NCBI GenBank assembly: GCA_963813415.1
Contig: CAWEYW010000009.1
Coordinates: forward strand, 868,001-932,000
Reading direction: 5' to 3'
Length of the DNA stretch: 64,000 nucleotides
DNA from: CAIWHR01 sp963813415
Lineage (GTDB): Bacteria; Pseudomonadota; Gammaproteobacteria; Burkholderiales; Casimicrobiaceae
Shown: positions 9,210-18,514 of the stretch, piece by piece
Layout: the number at the start of each line of letters is the position of its first letter
Numbering within the stretch: the stretch's first letter is position 1
The notes under the pieces: model-generated
Told to the model about the DNA's origin: nothing
Database searches by the model: none
The model's input: only the letters and a program-made list of their open reading frames with translations
Made by a program: the position numbers and the translations under genes

Positions 9210-9536
9210 TCAGCCCTTGAGCTGGTCGAGATCCTCGACGTCGATCGAGCCGACATTGCGGAACAGCAGCACCAGGATGGCGAGGCCGATGGCGGACTCC
9301 GCCGCGGCAACGGTCAGGATGAAGAACACGAACACCTGCCCGGCCATGTCGTCCAGGAAGCGGGAGAACGCGATGAAGTTCAGGTTCACGGCGAGCAGCA
9401 TCAGCTCGATCGCCATCAGCAGGATGATCACGTTCTTCCGGTTGAGGAAGATGCCCGCCATGCTGATGGCGAACAGGATGGCGCCGAGCACGAGGTAATG
9501 CGACAGCGTCGGCGTGGCGAAGATGGTGGCGGACAC
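9210..9536 (-). CDS. nuoK: NADH-quinone oxidoreductase subunit K
   Basis: 108-residue, three-helix complex I subunit. Conserved Glu residues sit in the membrane segments IELMLLAVNLNF and AAAESAIGLAI, as expected for the proton path. The start is GTG (9534-9536) with a clear AGGGAG Shine-Dalgarno sequence 5-6 bases upstream, which decides the start. Lies 47 bases after nuoJ. Confidence 0.96.
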   Translation of the reverse strand: MSATIFATPTLSHYLVLGAILFAISMAGIFLNRKNVIILLMAIELMLLAVNLNFIAFSRFLDDMAGQVFVFFILTVAAAESAIGLAILVLLFRNVGSIDVEDLDQLKG

Positions 9537-9583
9537 TTGGCTCCCTGCTTTTTTTCTTGTTCACGCCCGTCGGGCGTCGACGA

Positions 9584-10186
9584 TCAGTCCTGGTTGTCGC
9601 GTTTTTCCGCCGGCATCGAGACCACCCGCAGGCGATCCTGCGGTCGCACCTTGACCTGCTCCCCCGGAGTCTGATGCCGCGTCTCGCGGCGCTGCCGATG
9701 GGTCAGTGCAATGGCGGCGATGATGGCCACCAGCAGGATCACGGCGGCAATCTCGAAGGGATAGACGTAGTCGGTGTAGAGCAACAGCCCCAGCGCATGG
9801 GTATTGCCGCCCTTGGGAGCCGCGGCAAGGGGTGCTGCGACGGGCTTGCCATAGCTCCCCAGGAGCACCAGCGCCATCTCCACCAGAACCAGCACGCCGA
9901 CCGTCGCGCCAAGCGGTATGTAGCTCCGGAATTGCGCACGCAGCGTGTCGAAGTTGACGTCGAGCATCATCACGACGAACAGGAACAGCACCATCACGGC
10001 GCCGACGTACACGAGCACGAGTGCGATGGCGAGGAACTCCGCCTGCAGCAGCAACCACAGGCCGGCGGCGGTGAAGAACGACAGCACCAGGTACAGGGCC
10101 GAGTGCACCGGGTTGCGGTTCGTGATCACGCGCAGGGCCGCGAACACGAGGATCGCAGCAAGCACGTAAAAGACGAGGGTCGACAT
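9584..10186 (-). CDS. nuoJ: NADH-quinone oxidoreductase subunit J
   Basis: 200-residue membrane subunit with five predicted helices. The N-terminal segment LVLVYVGAVMVLFLFVVMML matches the conserved NuoJ core (pi-bulge helix). The C-terminus is a charged tail (RQRRETRHQTPGEQ). ATG at 10184-10186. The frame stays open upstream, but that region is the reverse-frame shadow of nuoI and nuoH. Starts 4 bases after nuoI. Confidence 0.95.
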   Translation of the reverse strand: MSTLVFYVLAAILVFAALRVITNRNPVHSALYLVLSFFTAAGLWLLLQAEFLAIALVLVYVGAVMVLFLFVVMMLDVNFDTLRAQFRSYIPLGATVGVLVLVEMALVLLGSYGKPVAAPLAAAPKGGNTHALGLLLYTDYVYPFEIAAVILLVAIIAAIALTHRQRRETRHQTPGEQVKVRPQDRLRVVSMPAEKRDNQD

Positions 10187-10190
10187 GGCG

Positions 10191-10682
10191 TCAGCGGTAC
10201 TTCGCATCGAGCTCACGGTCGCGCGCGATCTCTTTTTCGTACCGGTCGCCGACGGCGAGCAGCATGGGCTTGGTGTAGTAGAGGTCGCCGCGCTTTTCGC
10301 CGTGGTATTCGAGGGTTGCCGTCTCGACGATCGAATCGACCGGACAGCTTTCCTCGCAGAAGCCGCAGAAGATGCATTTCGTGAGATCGATGTCGTAGCG
10401 GGTGGTGCGGCGCGTGCCGTCCTCGCGCTGCTCGGATTCGATCGTGATCGCCAGGGCCGGACAGACCGCCTCGCACAGCTTGCAGGCGATGCAGCGCTCC
10501 TCGCCATTCGGGTAGCGGCGCAGCGCGTGCAGGCCGCGGAAGCGCGGACTCTTGGGCGTCTTCTCTTCCGGAAACTGGATCGTGATCTTGCGGGCGAAGA
10601 GATGCCTGCCCGTGAGGAGCAGGCCGCGCCCGAGTTCGAGCAGCAGCCAGGTGTTGAAGAATTGACGTACGCGGACAAGCAT
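10191..10682 (-). CDS. nuoI: NADH-quinone oxidoreductase subunit I (two 4Fe-4S clusters)
   Basis: 163-residue peripheral-arm subunit that carries clusters N6a and N6b. Two ferredoxin motifs are visible, CIACKLCEAVCPALAI and CIFCGFCEESCPVDSI, each CxxCxxCxxxCP. It links the NuoG chain of clusters to NuoB at the quinone site. ATG at 10680-10682. Lies 10 bases after nuoH. Confidence 0.98.
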   Translation of the reverse strand: MLVRVRQFFNTWLLLELGRGLLLTGRHLFARKITIQFPEEKTPKSPRFRGLHALRRYPNGEERCIACKLCEAVCPALAITIESEQREDGTRRTTRYDIDLTKCIFCGFCEESCPVDSIVETATLEYHGEKRGDLYYTKPMLLAVGDRYEKEIARDRELDAKYR

Positions 10683-10692
10683 CGGCGGATCT

Positions 10693-11754
10693 CTAATGGA
10701 AGAATTCTGCCCAGCGCGTCTGCTGCATGACGCCGAGGAACACGATCCACACGAGCGTCACCGGGATGAAGACCTTCCAGCCCAGGCGCATGATCTGGTC
10801 GTACCGGTACCGCGGGAACGTCGCGCGGATCCACAGGAAGATGAGCAGGATGAACGCCATCTTCAACGCCAGCCACGGGAAGCCATCGCCGAAGGGCGCG
10901 AAGCCGCCGATGGTCATGTCGTTGAGCCCCGGCCATGGCGCGAGCCAGCCGCCTAGGAACATGACGGAGCTCATTGCCGAGATCAGGATCATGTTCATGT
11001 ACTCGGCGAGGAAGAACACCGCGAACGCCACCCCGGAATACTCGACGTGGAAGCCGGCGACGATCTCGGACTCGCCTTCCGCCATGTCGAACGGATGACG
11101 GTTGGTCTCGGCGATGCCGGACACGAGGTAGACGACGAAGAGCGGCAGCAGCGGAATGAAATACCAGTGCGCGAGGCCGCCGTCCTGCCCGCGCACGATG
11201 TCGCCCAGGTTCAGGCTGTTGGCCGCCATCAGCACACCGACGAGCGCGAAGCCCATGGCGATTTCGTAACTCACGATCTGCGCCGCCGAGCGCAGGCAGC
11301 CCAGGAAGGCGTACTTGGAATTCGACGCCCAGCCGGCGAGGATGATCCCGTACACCCCGATCGACGTCATCGCGAGCACGTACAGCAGCCCCGCATTGAT
11401 GTTCGACAGCACGAGGCGGTCGCTGAACGGAACCACGGCCCATGCGGCGAGCGCGGGACCGAGTGCCAGCATCGGTGCGATGAAGAAGAGATAGCGATTG
11501 GCCCCCGTGGGGACCACGATCTCCTTGAAGATGAGCTTGAAGACGTCCGCGAACGGCTGCAGCAGCCCGAGCGGGCCGACGCGGTTCGGGCCGATGCGCA
11601 CCTGCATCCAGCCGATGATCTTGCGCTCGGCAAGCGTCAGGTACGCGACCGACAGAATGAGCGGCACGGCGATGGCGACGATCTTCGCGACCGTGAACAC
11701 CGCCGGCCACGACGGGCCGAAGAAGTCCTGCACGGCGCCGAACACGTCGCTCAC
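10693..11754 (-). CDS. nuoH: NADH-quinone oxidoreductase subunit H
   Basis: 353-residue membrane subunit that joins the peripheral and membrane arms and forms part of the quinone channel. Signatures: ERKIIGWMQVRIGPNRVGP near residue 43 and FDMAEGESEIVAGFHVEYSG, with its conserved Glu cluster. The start is GTG at 11752-11754, overlapping the nuoG stop by four bases (GTGA), which implies translational coupling. Confidence 0.97.
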   Translation of the reverse strand: MSDVFGAVQDFFGPSWPAVFTVAKIVAIAVPLILSVAYLTLAERKIIGWMQVRIGPNRVGPLGLLQPFADVFKLIFKEIVVPTGANRYLFFIAPMLALGPALAAWAVVPFSDRLVLSNINAGLLYVLAMTSIGVYGIILAGWASNSKYAFLGCLRSAAQIVSYEIAMGFALVGVLMAANSLNLGDIVRGQDGGLAHWYFIPLLPLFVVYLVSGIAETNRHPFDMAEGESEIVAGFHVEYSGVAFAVFFLAEYMNMILISAMSSVMFLGGWLAPWPGLNDMTIGGFAPFGDGFPWLALKMAFILLIFLWIRATFPRYRYDQIMRLGWKVFIPVTLVWIVFLGVMQQTRWAEFFH

Positions 11755-14090
11755 GGCGCGCGCTCCACGCTCACTTCACCCGCCGCGCCGGCAAGCATCG
11801 CGGTAGTGGGGTGCGCCGCACTGATGCGCACCGCACCATCCGGTACGCTCGGATCGAGCACGGCAGTCAGCACGGCTGCGCCGGGGCCCTGGCGCACCCG
11901 CACGGCGATCTCGGCCGCCAGGCCGAGACGCTGCAGCATGCGCGCATTCATGCGCACGACCGGCGCCTTCGCATCGGGAGTCTTCTGCAGGGACGGCGCA
12001 CGGCGCACGATCGGATCGGCGAAATGGATCGGCACGTCGGCGATGCGCTCGAGCGTACCGTTCGCATCGCCCGCCGCACGCGGCGCCGCTACGGCGATCT
12101 GCGTACGGTTGTCGAGCCGTGCCGCGATCTGCTCCGCCGTCCGCAACAGGCCGCGCACCTCGTCGATGCTCGCAAACTCGAAGCCGGGGACGCCCAGCAT
12201 GGAGCCCAGCACCCGGAGGACTTTCCAGGCGGGTCGCGTCTCGCCGAGCGGACGCACGACGCCCTGGAAGCGCTGCAGGCGACCTTCACAATTGATGAAA
12301 CTGCCCGCCGTTTCGGTGAACGGCCCGATCGGCAGGACGACGTCGGCATATTCGGTGCCCTGCTCGAAGGGTGACAGCATCACCACGAAGCCGGCACTTT
12401 CCAGTGCGGCGCGTGCCGCGACGGGATCCGCGCAGTCGAGCTCGGGCTCGGCGTGGAGGATGAGATAAGCCGCGCGCGGGTCCTCCCACAAGCGTTGCGC
12501 ATTGCGTCCGCCCTGGATCGGCAGCGCTTCCGCGACGTAGCCGCCGACGCTGTTCGCCGCCTCGGTGAGGCAGCCGACCTTGGCGCCCGTCAGCTCGCCC
12601 AGGAGCTGCGCCAGCGCGAGGATCTGCGAAGCCTCGGGGTGCTGTTCGGCGTAGTTGCCGAGCAGGATCGCGCGACGCTCACCCGTCGTGAGGCTCCGTA
12701 CGATGCTTCGTGCGACCTCGCCGGGCTCGATGCCGCCGAGTGCGGCGGGCACCTCGTGGTTGGCGGCGCGTGCCGCGGCGACCACGACCTCGTTCAGGGA
12801 ACGGACGAGTTGCGATGGCGGGACCACCAGCGAATTGACGACAGGCATCAGCCAGTCGTCGGCGACCACGTGCACCATCGAGACTTGCGCGCCCTTCCGC
12901 GCGGCCTGACGCAGGCGTTGGGCGAGAAGCGGCTGCTCCTTGCGCAGGAAGCTGCCGACGACGAGCGCCCGATCGAGCGCGCCGACGTCCTGGATCGACA
13001 TGCCGAGCCACGGAACGGCACCGCTCGCACGCCCTCCCCTGAAGTCGGTCTGGCGCAGGCGAAAATCGATGTTGTCCGAGCCAAGCGCGCGGGTGAGCCT
13101 TGCGGCGAGCGCCATTTCCTCGAGCGTGGCGTGCGGCGAGACGACGGTGCCGAGCCCGTCGCCGCCAGTCTTCTCGAGCGCCGCCTCGAGCCCACGCACC
13201 GTGAATTCCATTGCGGTCTGCCAGTCCACCGGCTTCCACACGCCATTCTCGCGAATGATGGGCGTCTCGAGGCGCTCCGGGCTGTTCAGCGCTTCATAGG
13301 AAAAGCGGTCCTTGTCCGACAGCCAGCACTCGTTGATCGCCTCGTTCTCGAGGGGCAGCACGCGCATCACCTTGTCTTTGACAACCTGAACGATGAGATT
13401 GCTGCCGAGAGCGTCATGCGGCGAGATCGACTTGCGCCGGGCGAGCTCCCAGGTTCGCGCCTTGTACCGAAACGGTTTCGAGGTGAGCGCGCCCACGGGG
13501 CAGACGTCGATCATGTTGCCCGACAGCTCGGAGGCGACCGCATCGCCCAGGAAGGTGACGATCTCGGAATGCTCGCCGCGACCGCGCATGCCGAGCTCCA
13601 TGATGCCGCCGATCTCGACCCCGAAACGGATGCATCGGGTGCACTGGATGCAGCGTGCCATCTCCTCGCCGGCAATGAGCGGGCCGAAGTACTTGTGGAA
13701 CACCACGCGCTTCGGCTCGGTGTAGCGCGAGTTGGATGCGCCGTAACCGACCGCGAGATCCTGCAGCTGGCATTCGCCGCCCTGATCGCAGATGGGGCAG
13801 TCGAGCGGGTGGTTGATGAGCAGGAACTCCATCACGCCCTTCTGGGCATCGACCGCGACCTCGGAGTGCGTCCAGGCCTTCATGCCGTCGGTGGCAGGCG
13901 TCGCGCACGCGGGCAACGGCTTCGGCGCCTTCTCGACCTGGACGAGGCACATCCGGCAGTTCGCTGCGATGGAGAGCTTCTTGTGATAGCAGAAGTGCGG
14001 CACGTAGATGCCGAGCTTGTTCGCGGCATCCATGATGGTGGCGCCGTTCTCGACCTCGACCTTCCTGCCGTCTATTTCAATGTTCAGCAT
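11751..14090 (-). CDS. nuoG: NADH-quinone oxidoreductase subunit G (iron-sulfur subunit)
   Basis: 779-residue large peripheral subunit. The N-terminal ferredoxin domain has the 2Fe-2S ligands (CYHKKLSIAANCRMC), then the His/Cys site for N5 (HPLDCPICDQGGEC) and the 4Fe-4S motif CIQCTRCIRFG, with VCPVGALTSKPFRY following. The rest is a molybdopterin-oxidoreductase-like domain that no longer binds a cofactor in this family. ATG at 14088-14090. A 72-base gap separates it from nuoF, longer than most gaps in this operon. Confidence 0.97.
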   Translation of the reverse strand: MLNIEIDGRKVEVENGATIMDAANKLGIYVPHFCYHKKLSIAANCRMCLVQVEKAPKPLPACATPATDGMKAWTHSEVAVDAQKGVMEFLLINHPLDCPICDQGGECQLQDLAVGYGASNSRYTEPKRVVFHKYFGPLIAGEEMARCIQCTRCIRFGVEIGGIMELGMRGRGEHSEIVTFLGDAVASELSGNMIDVCPVGALTSKPFRYKARTWELARRKSISPHDALGSNLIVQVVKDKVMRVLPLENEAINECWLSDKDRFSYEALNSPERLETPIIRENGVWKPVDWQTAMEFTVRGLEAALEKTGGDGLGTVVSPHATLEEMALAARLTRALGSDNIDFRLRQTDFRGGRASGAVPWLGMSIQDVGALDRALVVGSFLRKEQPLLAQRLRQAARKGAQVSMVHVVADDWLMPVVNSLVVPPSQLVRSLNEVVVAAARAANHEVPAALGGIEPGEVARSIVRSLTTGERRAILLGNYAEQHPEASQILALAQLLGELTGAKVGCLTEAANSVGGYVAEALPIQGGRNAQRLWEDPRAAYLILHAEPELDCADPVAARAALESAGFVVMLSPFEQGTEYADVVLPIGPFTETAGSFINCEGRLQRFQGVVRPLGETRPAWKVLRVLGSMLGVPGFEFASIDEVRGLLRTAEQIAARLDNRTQIAVAAPRAAGDANGTLERIADVPIHFADPIVRRAPSLQKTPDAKAPVVRMNARMLQRLGLAAEIAVRVRQGPGAAVLTAVLDPSVPDGAVRISAAHPTTAMLAGAAGEVSVERAP

Positions 14091-14162
14091 TGCGTGTTGG
14101 CGTCACCCCGGCACGGGCCGGAGACAGGGACCAGTAGCTCAGGCTTCAGCCCGAAGGGATTG

Positions 14163-15467
14163 CTAGACATACGCGGGCACCAGGCATCGCCTGTTGTCGA
14201 TGTGGTACTGGAATTCGTCGCGGAAATGCTTGATGAAGCTCTTCACCGGCAGGGCCGCGGCATCACCGAGCGCGCAGATCGTGCGTCCCGCGATGTTGTC
14301 GGCCACGTCCGTCAACAGGTCCAGGTCCTCGTTGCGGCCTTCGCCGTGCTCGATGCGATTCACCACGCGCCAGAGCCAGCCGGTGCCCTCACGGCACGGC
14401 GTGCATTGCCCGCACGATTCCTCGTAGTAGAAATACGACAGCCGCAGCAGCGATTTCACCATGCAGCGCGTATCGTTCATCACGATGACCGCGCCGGACC
14501 CCAGCATCGAGCCGGCCTTGGCGATCGAGTCGTAATCCATGTCGGTCGCCATCATCACGTCGCCCGGCAGGACCGGCATCGACGATCCGCCGGGAATGCA
14601 GGCCTTCAGGGTGCGGCCATCGCGCATCCCGCCGGCCATCTCGAGCAGCGCCGCGAAGGGCGTGCCCAGACGCACCTCGTAATTGCCGGGCCGCGCGACG
14701 TCGCCCGACACCGAAAAGATCTTGGTCCCGCCGTTGTTCGGCCGGCCGAGATTGAGGAACGCCTCGCCGCCGTTGTTGATGATCCACGGCACCGCCGCGA
14801 ACGTCTCGGTGTTGTTGATCGTGGTCGGCCTGCCGTACAGCCCGAAGCTCGCCGGGAAGGGCGGCTTGAACCGCGGCAGGCCTTTCTTTCCCTCGAGTGA
14901 TTCGAGCAGCGCCGTTTCCTCGCCGCAGATGTACGCGCCGTAACCGTGGTGGTTGTACAGGTCGAAGCTGAAGCCCGAACCGAGGATGTCCTTGCCGAGA
15001 TACCCCGCGCGGTACGCTTCCGCCACCGCCTCCTCGAGACGCTCGTAGATCGCCCAGATCTCGCCATGCACGTAGTTGTAGCCGCGCGCGCAACCCATCG
15101 CATACGCCGCGATGATCATGCCTTCGATCAGCGCGTGCGGGTTGTAGCGCAGGATGTCGCGATCCTTGAACGTCCCTGGCTCGCCTTCGTCGGAATTGCA
15201 GACGAGGTACTTCTCTCCGGGAAACTGCTGGGGCATGAAGCTCCACTTGAGCCCGGTGGGAAAGCCGGCGCCGCCGCGCCCGCGCAGCGAGGATTTCTTG
15301 ACCTCGGCGATCACCGCAGTCGGGGCGATCTTCTCGTCGACGATCTTGCGCAGCGCCTTGTAGCCGCCGCGCGCCTCGTAGTCGGCAAGGCGCCAGTTGT
15401 CCCCCGTCAACCCGGTCATCAGGATGGCGTCGGGACCGTAGTCGAGCATCGATTGCGGTGCGTTCAT
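14163..15467 (-). CDS. nuoF: NADH-quinone oxidoreductase subunit F (NADH/FMN binding)
   Basis: 434-residue entry subunit for electrons. It has the glycine-rich FMN/NADH region (SLRGRGGAGFPTGLKW), the ICGEETALLESLEGKKG stretch, and the C-terminal N3 cluster motif ESCGQCTPCREGTGW. ATG at 15465-15467 (MNAPQSMLDYGPDA) overlaps the nuoE stop by four bases. The longer upstream open frame belongs to the shadow of nuoE. Confidence 0.98.
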   Translation of the reverse strand: MNAPQSMLDYGPDAILMTGLTGDNWRLADYEARGGYKALRKIVDEKIAPTAVIAEVKKSSLRGRGGAGFPTGLKWSFMPQQFPGEKYLVCNSDEGEPGTFKDRDILRYNPHALIEGMIIAAYAMGCARGYNYVHGEIWAIYERLEEAVAEAYRAGYLGKDILGSGFSFDLYNHHGYGAYICGEETALLESLEGKKGLPRFKPPFPASFGLYGRPTTINNTETFAAVPWIINNGGEAFLNLGRPNNGGTKIFSVSGDVARPGNYEVRLGTPFAALLEMAGGMRDGRTLKACIPGGSSMPVLPGDVMMATDMDYDSIAKAGSMLGSGAVIVMNDTRCMVKSLLRLSYFYYEESCGQCTPCREGTGWLWRVVNRIEHGEGRNEDLDLLTDVADNIAGRTICALGDAAALPVKSFIKHFRDEFQYHIDNRRCLVPAYV

Positions 15468-16036
15468 GTCTCGTCCGCCGCACCCTCGCCGGGAGCGGCA
15501 ATGACCCTGGGCGGCTGCGCGCGGAGTTCCGCGACGAGGGCGTCCATCTCCGCCGGTCGCATCCAGCTGCACATGCGTTTGTTGTTCACGAGCAGCACCG
15601 GTGCGTCGCCGCACGCACCCATGCATTCGCCTTCCTGCAGCGTGAACAGACCGTCGGCCGTCGTCTCGCCGAAGTCGATGCCGAGCTTCTCCTTGAGGTA
15701 CTGCGCGGAGTCGGTGGCACCCTGCAGCGCGCACGGCAGGTTGGTGCAGATCGTGATCTTGTACGCACCGATCGGCTTCAGGTTGTACATCGCATAGAAC
15801 GTCGCGACCTCGTACACGGCCACGGGCGCCATGCCGAGGTAGTGCGCGACGAAGTCCATCGTTGCCGCCGACAGCCAGCCCTTCTCGTCCTGCGCGATGG
15901 CGAGGGCCGCCATCACTGCGGACTGCCGGTGGTCGGCGGGATACTTCGCGATCTCCCGGTCGATCCGGCGCAGCGCGTCCGGGGACAACACCTCGGCGGC
16001 CTTCAACTGCTCGGTGCGGGCGAGTGCGGCGCTCAC
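15464..16036 (-). CDS. nuoE: NADH-quinone oxidoreductase subunit E (2Fe-2S)
   Basis: 190-residue thioredoxin-like subunit that binds cluster N1a. The four ligands are in CTNLPC and ECMGACGDAP. GTG start at 16034-16036 overlaps the nuoD stop (GTGA). The C-terminal tail past residue 165 (RAQPPRVIAAPGEG) is longer than in E. coli, as is common in betaproteobacteria. Confidence 0.97.
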   Translation of the reverse strand: MSAALARTEQLKAAEVLSPDALRRIDREIAKYPADHRQSAVMAALAIAQDEKGWLSAATMDFVAHYLGMAPVAVYEVATFYAMYNLKPIGAYKITICTNLPCALQGATDSAQYLKEKLGIDFGETTADGLFTLQEGECMGACGDAPVLLVNNKRMCSWMRPAEMDALVAELRAQPPRVIAAPGEGAADET

Positions 16037-17286
16037 CGGTCGATCTCTCCGAATACGATGTCCTGCGTGCCGATGATGGCCACGACGTCGGCGATCATGT
16101 GCCCGCGCGACATCTCGTCGAGAGCCGCGAGATGCGGAAACCCCGGGGCACGGATCTTCAGCCGATACGGCTTGTTCGCCCCGTCGGACACGATGTAGAT
16201 CCCGAACTCGCCCTTGGGATGCTCGATCGCGGCATAGGATTCGCCAGCCGGCACGTGCATGCCTTCAGTGAAGAGCTTGAAGTGATGGATCAGCTCTTCC
16301 ATGTTCGACTTCATCTCGGAACGCGACGGCGGCGCGATCTTGTGATTGTCGATCATCACCGGCCCCGGATTGGCACGCAGCCAGTCGACGCACTGCTTCA
16401 CGATGCGATTGGCCTCCCGCATCTCCTGCACGCGCACGAGGTAGCGGTCGTAGCAGTCGCCATTGGTGCCGACGGGAATGTCGAAATCCATCCGGTCGTA
16501 CACCTCGTACGGTTGCTTCTTGCGCAGATCCCATGGCACGCCCGAGCCGCGGAGCATGGGCCCGGTGAATCCCAGCGCCATCGCGCGCTCCGGCGAGACC
16601 ACTCCGATGCCGACGGTGCGCTGCTTCCAGATCCTGTTGTCGGTGAGCAACGTCTCGTAGTCGTCGACGCAGGCGGGGAAACGCGCGGTGAAATCGTCGA
16701 TGAAGTCGAGCATGCTGCCGCTGCGGGTCGCATTCAGCGCCGCAATCTCGCGCTCGTTGCGGACCGAAGATGCCTCGTACTGCGGCATGAAGTCCGGGAG
16801 GTCGCGGTACACGCCGCCCGGGCGGTAATACGCCGCGTGCATGCGCGCGCCTGAAACTGCCTCGTAGACGTCCATGAGGTCTTCGCGCTCTCGGAACGTG
16901 TACAGGAAGGTCGTCATGCCACCGACGTCCAGCGAATGGGCGCCGAGCCACAGCAGGTGATTGAGGATGCGCGTGATCTCATCGAACATCACGCGGATGT
17001 ATTGCGCCCGGATGGGTACGTCGATCTCCAGGAGCTTCTCGATCGCGAGGCAGTAGGCGTGCTCGTTGCACATCATCGACACGTAGTCGAGGCGATCCAT
17101 GTATGGCAACGCCTGAAGGTACGTCTTGTGCTCGGCGAGCTTCTCGGTGGCACGGTGCAGGAGGCCGATGTGCGGATCGGCGCGCTCGATCACCTCGCCA
17201 TCGAGCTCGAGCACGAGGCGCAGCACGCCGTGGGCGGCGGGGTGCTGCGGCCCAAAATTCATCGTGTAATTACGAATCTCAGCCAT
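16033..17286 (-). CDS. nuoD: NADH-quinone oxidoreductase subunit D (49 kDa)
   Basis: 417-residue [NiFe]-hydrogenase-like subunit that forms the quinone pocket with NuoB. Signatures: MNFGPQHPAAHGVLRL at the N-terminus (quinone-site His), HIGLLHRATEKLAE, and DPCPF-like C-terminal region replaced by GTQDIVFGEIDR, as usual in NuoD. ATG at 17284-17286. The sequence just upstream contains two further copies of this start region (described separately). Confidence 0.97.
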   Translation of the reverse strand: MAEIRNYTMNFGPQHPAAHGVLRLVLELDGEVIERADPHIGLLHRATEKLAEHKTYLQALPYMDRLDYVSMMCNEHAYCLAIEKLLEIDVPIRAQYIRVMFDEITRILNHLLWLGAHSLDVGGMTTFLYTFREREDLMDVYEAVSGARMHAAYYRPGGVYRDLPDFMPQYEASSVRNEREIAALNATRSGSMLDFIDDFTARFPACVDDYETLLTDNRIWKQRTVGIGVVSPERAMALGFTGPMLRGSGVPWDLRKKQPYEVYDRMDFDIPVGTNGDCYDRYLVRVQEMREANRIVKQCVDWLRANPGPVMIDNHKIAPPSRSEMKSNMEELIHHFKLFTEGMHVPAGESYAAIEHPKGEFGIYIVSDGANKPYRLKIRAPGFPHLAALDEMSRGHMIADVVAIIGTQDIVFGEIDR

Positions 17287-17288
17287 GG

Positions 17289-17431
17289 TTACGCACGATG
17301 AATTTCGGTGGAGGCTAACCGGCGCAGCCGTGTTAAGGCCGCAGGCCGGCCGGAGCCAAAATTCATCGTGTAATTGCGAATCTCAGCCATGGTTAGGCAC
17401 GACAAAACTTGTAGTCGCGGATCTCGGTCAT
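17289..17431 (-). repeat. Two extra degenerate copies of the nuoD 5' end in the nuoC-nuoD gap
   Basis: Read on the minus strand, ATG at 17388-17390 opens MAEIRNYTMNFG, identical to the first 12 residues of nuoD, then continues with unrelated codons (SGRPAALTRL...) to a TAA at 17289-17291. Further upstream, ATG at 17429-17431 opens MTEIRDYKFCRA and stops at TAA 17393-17395. Each copy ends with CGTGC then c/g and TAACC just before the next ATG, so the three starts form a degenerate tandem array. A short inverted match (CACGATGAATT against AATTCATCGTG) also lies here. They could be two tiny leader peptides or a duplication scar. Confidence 0.8.
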
Positions 17432-17441
17432 GTCTGCGCGG

Positions 17442-18038
17442 CTACTCGCTGTCGGCGAAGTTCGGCTCGCGGATGATGCGGGGAACGACCTCGCGCGGCT
17501 CGATCGAGACCGGCTGGTAGATCACGCGCGCCTGCTCGGGGTCGTAGCGCATCTCGACGTGCCCGCTGACTGGAAAGTCCTTGCGGAACGGATGCCCCAC
17601 GAATCCGTAATCGGTGAGGATCCGGCGCAAGTCGGGGTGGCCCGCGAACATGATGCCGTACAGGTCGAAAGCCTCGCGCTCGTACCAGTTCACCGAGGGC
17701 CAGAGGTCGATGACGCTCGGCAGCATCGGGAAATCGTCGTCCGGCGCGAACGTGCGCACGCGAACGCGCGTGTTGTGCGCGAGCGACAGCAGGTGATACA
17801 CGGCGGCGTACCGCAGTCCTTCATAGGCACCATTGCCATATGCCGAGTAGTCGACACCGCAAAGGTCGACCAGCGTGACGAACGCGAATTCCGGCCGATC
17901 CCGCAATGCGCGCATGGCGTCGAGCAGGTCCCCGTGCGCGAACTCCACGGTGACCTCGCCGAGCGCAGTGGTCAGCTTGGCCTTGCCGTCCGGGAATGCG
18001 GCGTTCAGGTTGGCCGCGAGCGTATCGATGCGGCTCAT
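17442..18038 (-). CDS. nuoC: NADH-quinone oxidoreductase subunit C (30 kDa)
   Basis: 198-residue peripheral subunit, separate from NuoD (not the fused NuoCD of enterobacteria). The family signature ERE(A)FDLYGIMFAGHPDLRR and the downstream HPFRKDFPVSGHVEMRYD are present. ATG at 18036-18038 overlaps the nuoB stop by four bases. The 155-base gap to nuoD is unusually long for this operon and holds the nuoD start copies. Confidence 0.97.
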   Translation of the reverse strand: MSRIDTLAANLNAAFPDGKAKLTTALGEVTVEFAHGDLLDAMRALRDRPEFAFVTLVDLCGVDYSAYGNGAYEGLRYAAVYHLLSLAHNTRVRVRTFAPDDDFPMLPSVIDLWPSVNWYEREAFDLYGIMFAGHPDLRRILTDYGFVGHPFRKDFPVSGHVEMRYDPEQARVIYQPVSIEPREVVPRIIREPNFADSE

Positions 18039-18514
18039 TGGCGGGCGATCGTGTCCGTGCGCCAGATCTTGTTCTGGAGCTGCAGGATGCCGTAGAGCAG
18101 CGCTTCCGCGGTCGGTGGACAACCGGGCACGTAGATGTCGACAGGCACGATGCGGTCGCACCCGCGCACGACGGAATACGAATAGTGGTAGTACCCGCCG
18201 CCATTGGCGCACGAGCCCATCGAGATGACCCAGCGAGGCTCGGCCATCTGGTCGTACACCTTCCGCAGGGCCGGTGCCATCTTGTTGCACAGCGTGCCCG
18301 CGACGATCATCACGTCGGATTGCCTCGGGCTTGGCCGGAACACGACACCGAAACGGTCGAGGTCGTAGCGCGCGGCACCGGCGTGCATCATCTCGACGGC
18401 GCAGCATGCGAGACCGAAGGTCATCGGCCACATCGAGCCGTTGCGCGACCAGTTGATCAGCGCATCCAGCTTGGTGGTCATGAAGCCTTTTTCGAGTACG
18501 CCTTCGATGCTCAT
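18035..18514 (-). CDS. nuoB: NADH-quinone oxidoreductase subunit B (cluster N2)
   Basis: 159-residue subunit that binds the terminal 4Fe-4S cluster N2 next to quinone. Ligands: tandem cysteines in GLACCAVEMMHAG, then MGSCANGGGYY and YVPGCPPTAEALLYG. ATG at 18512-18514 (MSIEGVLEKGFMTTK). Its ATG overlaps by four bases the TGA of an open frame that runs through the upstream repeat array. Confidence 0.97.
   Translation of the reverse strand: MSIEGVLEKGFMTTKLDALINWSRNGSMWPMTFGLACCAVEMMHAGAARYDLDRFGVVFRPSPRQSDVMIVAGTLCNKMAPALRKVYDQMAEPRWVISMGSCANGGGYYHYSYSVVRGCDRIVPVDIYVPGCPPTAEALLYGILQLQNKIWRTDTIARQ

Noticed and set aside
3973..9220. Very long open frames on the plus strand opposite nuoN, nuoM and nuoL
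   Set aside because: They are antisense shadows of GC-rich genes. Their translations are His/Arg/Glu-rich, with no domains, and lack ribosome-binding sites.
9584..11710. A single 708-residue minus-strand protein joining nuoJ with upstream sequence
   Set aside because: Only the last 200 residues (NuoJ) are protein-like. The rest lies out of frame over nuoI and nuoH.
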